Part shown: piece by piece, positions 6,152-6,995 of the stretch
How positions within the stretch are numbered: position 1 is the first letter of the stretch
Layout: the number at the start of each line of letters is the position of its first letter
DNA from: Bacteroidales bacterium
GTDB taxonomy: Bacteria > Bacteroidota > Bacteroidia > Bacteroidales > P3
Direction: 5' to 3'
DNA length: 6,995 nt
NCBI GenBank assembly: GCA_900769785.1
Contig: CAAGHV010000053.1
Coordinates: 1-6,995, forward strand
Position numbers and translations under genes: made by a program
The notes under the pieces: model-generated
Databases searched by the model: none
Told to the model about the DNA's origin: nothing
What the model saw: only the letters and a program-made list of their open reading frames with translations

Positions 6152-6294
6152 ACATTTTACATGTAAAAAAAAGTGAGGGTATATATATTGAGACCGCGAG
6201 ACAAGCAACCGCCCTCTTGTAGTTTTAGAACAGCTGTAGTCCACTAAAAAAACTTGGCTCTAGTTTGATATTCGACTGAATTTATACTAATATA
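6152..6294. other. Flank between the orphan terminator and the IS end
   Basis: No gene seen. TTTTACATGTAAAA (6155-6168) is a perfect 14-bp palindrome directly after the terminator. The rest is unremarkable AT-rich sequence leading to the proposed insertion-sequence boundary at about 6295. Confidence 0.5.
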
Positions 6295-6995
6295 ACCCGT
6301 TGGTTGAATTAATCTAAAGCATATTTGATATGACCAATTGGTTTACCTAATGAATAATTGACATACTGCATAATAGTGAAAGCACTTATTTTGCTAATAA
6401 TTCTAGTCATAAATCCCTCTATTTGTTTTGCATAGTTTCTATTAAGCATGAATTGGTCAACGAATTGCGAGAAATCAGTTTCGATACGTTTTCTAGCTTT
6501 TGCATAAGGTATAAATGTTGGTTTCCAGTCTTTTTGATTCGATCTATAAGGTACTTCTAACTCTATTTTAGCTTCTTCGAATAGATTCAATTGCATAGTT
6601 TTACTGATGTATCCTCTATCTCCAATTATTGTGCAATCATGATAATCATATTTTACATCATTTAAATAATTGATGTCATGAACCTTAGCTTTTGTAATAT
6701 CATAGGAATGAATAACCCCACTAAGACCGCAAACTGCGTGTGGCTTATATCCATAATAATATGTGTTTTGAGATGCACAATATCCAAAAGAAGGAGCAGT
6801 GTCGTAGTTCTGTTTACCTAACTTACATCTTGATGCTCTTGATTTTCTACAAACTTCAATTGGTTTAGAATCAATGCAAAAGTATGTTTCATTTCTGTCA
6901 ATTTCATTAGCAATACGTTCTCTGATTATATTACATAATTTACTGGTTTTCTTACGTCGGGCATTGTATTGTCGTCTTGAAATAAGATTTGGAAA
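6295..6995 (-). mobile_element. IS982-family insertion sequence, transposase 3' end and one terminus
   Basis: The transposase identifies the family. The terminus is proposed at 6295, where ACCCGTTGGTTGAATT begins 14 bp beyond the transposase stop codon. IS982 elements usually have ends starting with ACC and a transposase that stops close to the end (known of the family). The other terminus lies beyond the right edge, so the matching inverted repeat and target duplication cannot be checked. The element is more AT-rich than the neighbouring aspS and HU-HIG genes, as expected for acquired DNA. Element identity is secure; the exact boundary is moderate. Confidence 0.75.
6309..6995 (-). CDS. IS982-family DDE transposase (N-terminus outside window)
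   Basis: Cut-and-paste transposase of the IS982 family. The frame has no stop from the TAA at 6309-6311 to the right edge, giving 228 visible residues; family members are about 290-300, so roughly 65-70 N-terminal residues are missing. The methionine at 6594-6596 (MQLNLFEEAK) is internal, because upstream codons read straight on as TIIGDRGYISKT. The visible part starts FPNLISRRQYNARR. Likely catalytic residues, numbered in the fragment, are D42 in CIDSKPIEV, D126 in GDRGYIS and E172 in RKRIETDFSQ. Other family blocks are PSFGYCASQ, YYGYKPHAV, RSNQKDWKP, DQFMLNRNYAK and the terminal GKPIGHIKYALD. No frameshift or lost catalytic residue is seen, so the gene may be functional. No - strand terminator is visible between its stop codon and the IS end. 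Confidence 0.93.
   Translation of the reverse strand, partial: FPNLISRRQYNARRKKTSKLCNIIRERIANEIDRNETYFCIDSKPIEVCRKSRASRCKLGKQNYDTAPSFGYCASQNTYYYGYKPHAVCGLSGVIHSYDITKAKVHDINYLNDVKYDYHDCTIIGDRGYISKTMQLNLFEEAKIELEVPYRSNQKDWKPTFIPYAKARKRIETDFSQFVDQFMLNRNYAKQIEGFMTRIISKISAFTIMQYVNYSLGKPIGHIKYALD

Noticed and set aside
5999..6244. 81-codon reading frame on the - strand
   Set aside because: It reads through the terminator hairpin at 6105-6151 and the adjoining palindrome, and its composition is not protein-like.

Overview
The window looks like a chromosomal segment of a Bacteroidetes bacterium, probably Bacteroidales. Three things point there. Perfect TAnnTTTG -7 promoter elements sit in front of the tRNA gene, the acyltransferase gene and the HU-type gene. 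The start codons lack Shine-Dalgarno sequences. The window also carries an HU-HIG type DNA-binding protein (HU domain plus Gly-rich tail), a family typical of Bacteroides and Porphyromonas. The species cannot be named from this.

Layout. (1) 1-1481, + strand: a GadC-like amino-acid antiporter whose first codons lie left of the window, followed by a terminator. (2) 1551-1927: AT-rich spacer, then a self-contained tRNA-Ser(UGA) unit with its own promoter and terminator. (3) 2042-4570: a two-gene transcription unit with a promoter, a small PlsC-like acyltransferase, aspartyl-tRNA synthetase and a strong terminator. (4) 4571-4992: a non-coding gap between two converging terminators. Its first part is strongly G-over-C skewed. 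Its second part holds an array of at least five, probably six, TTAA-centred boxes spaced 22 or 23 bp apart. (5) 5066-5617, - strand: the HU-HIG gene, with its terminator beside the array and a good promoter upstream. (6) 5735-6294: no convincing gene, but a strong rho-independent terminator pointing right that has no visible gene to serve. (7) 6295-6995, - strand: the end of an IS982-family insertion sequence. Its transposase reads open to the right edge, so the element continues outside the window.

The housekeeping genes are ordinary. The most unusual structure is the 22-bp phased array at about 4831-4963. It lies just beyond the terminator of a nucleoid-protein-like gene and is shielded from read-through on both sides. 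This suggests a site used as DNA, such as a protein-binding array, rather than a transcribed element. A link between the HU-HIG protein and the array is inference from proximity only. The second candidate is a possible small RNA ending at the orphan terminator at 6105-6151.
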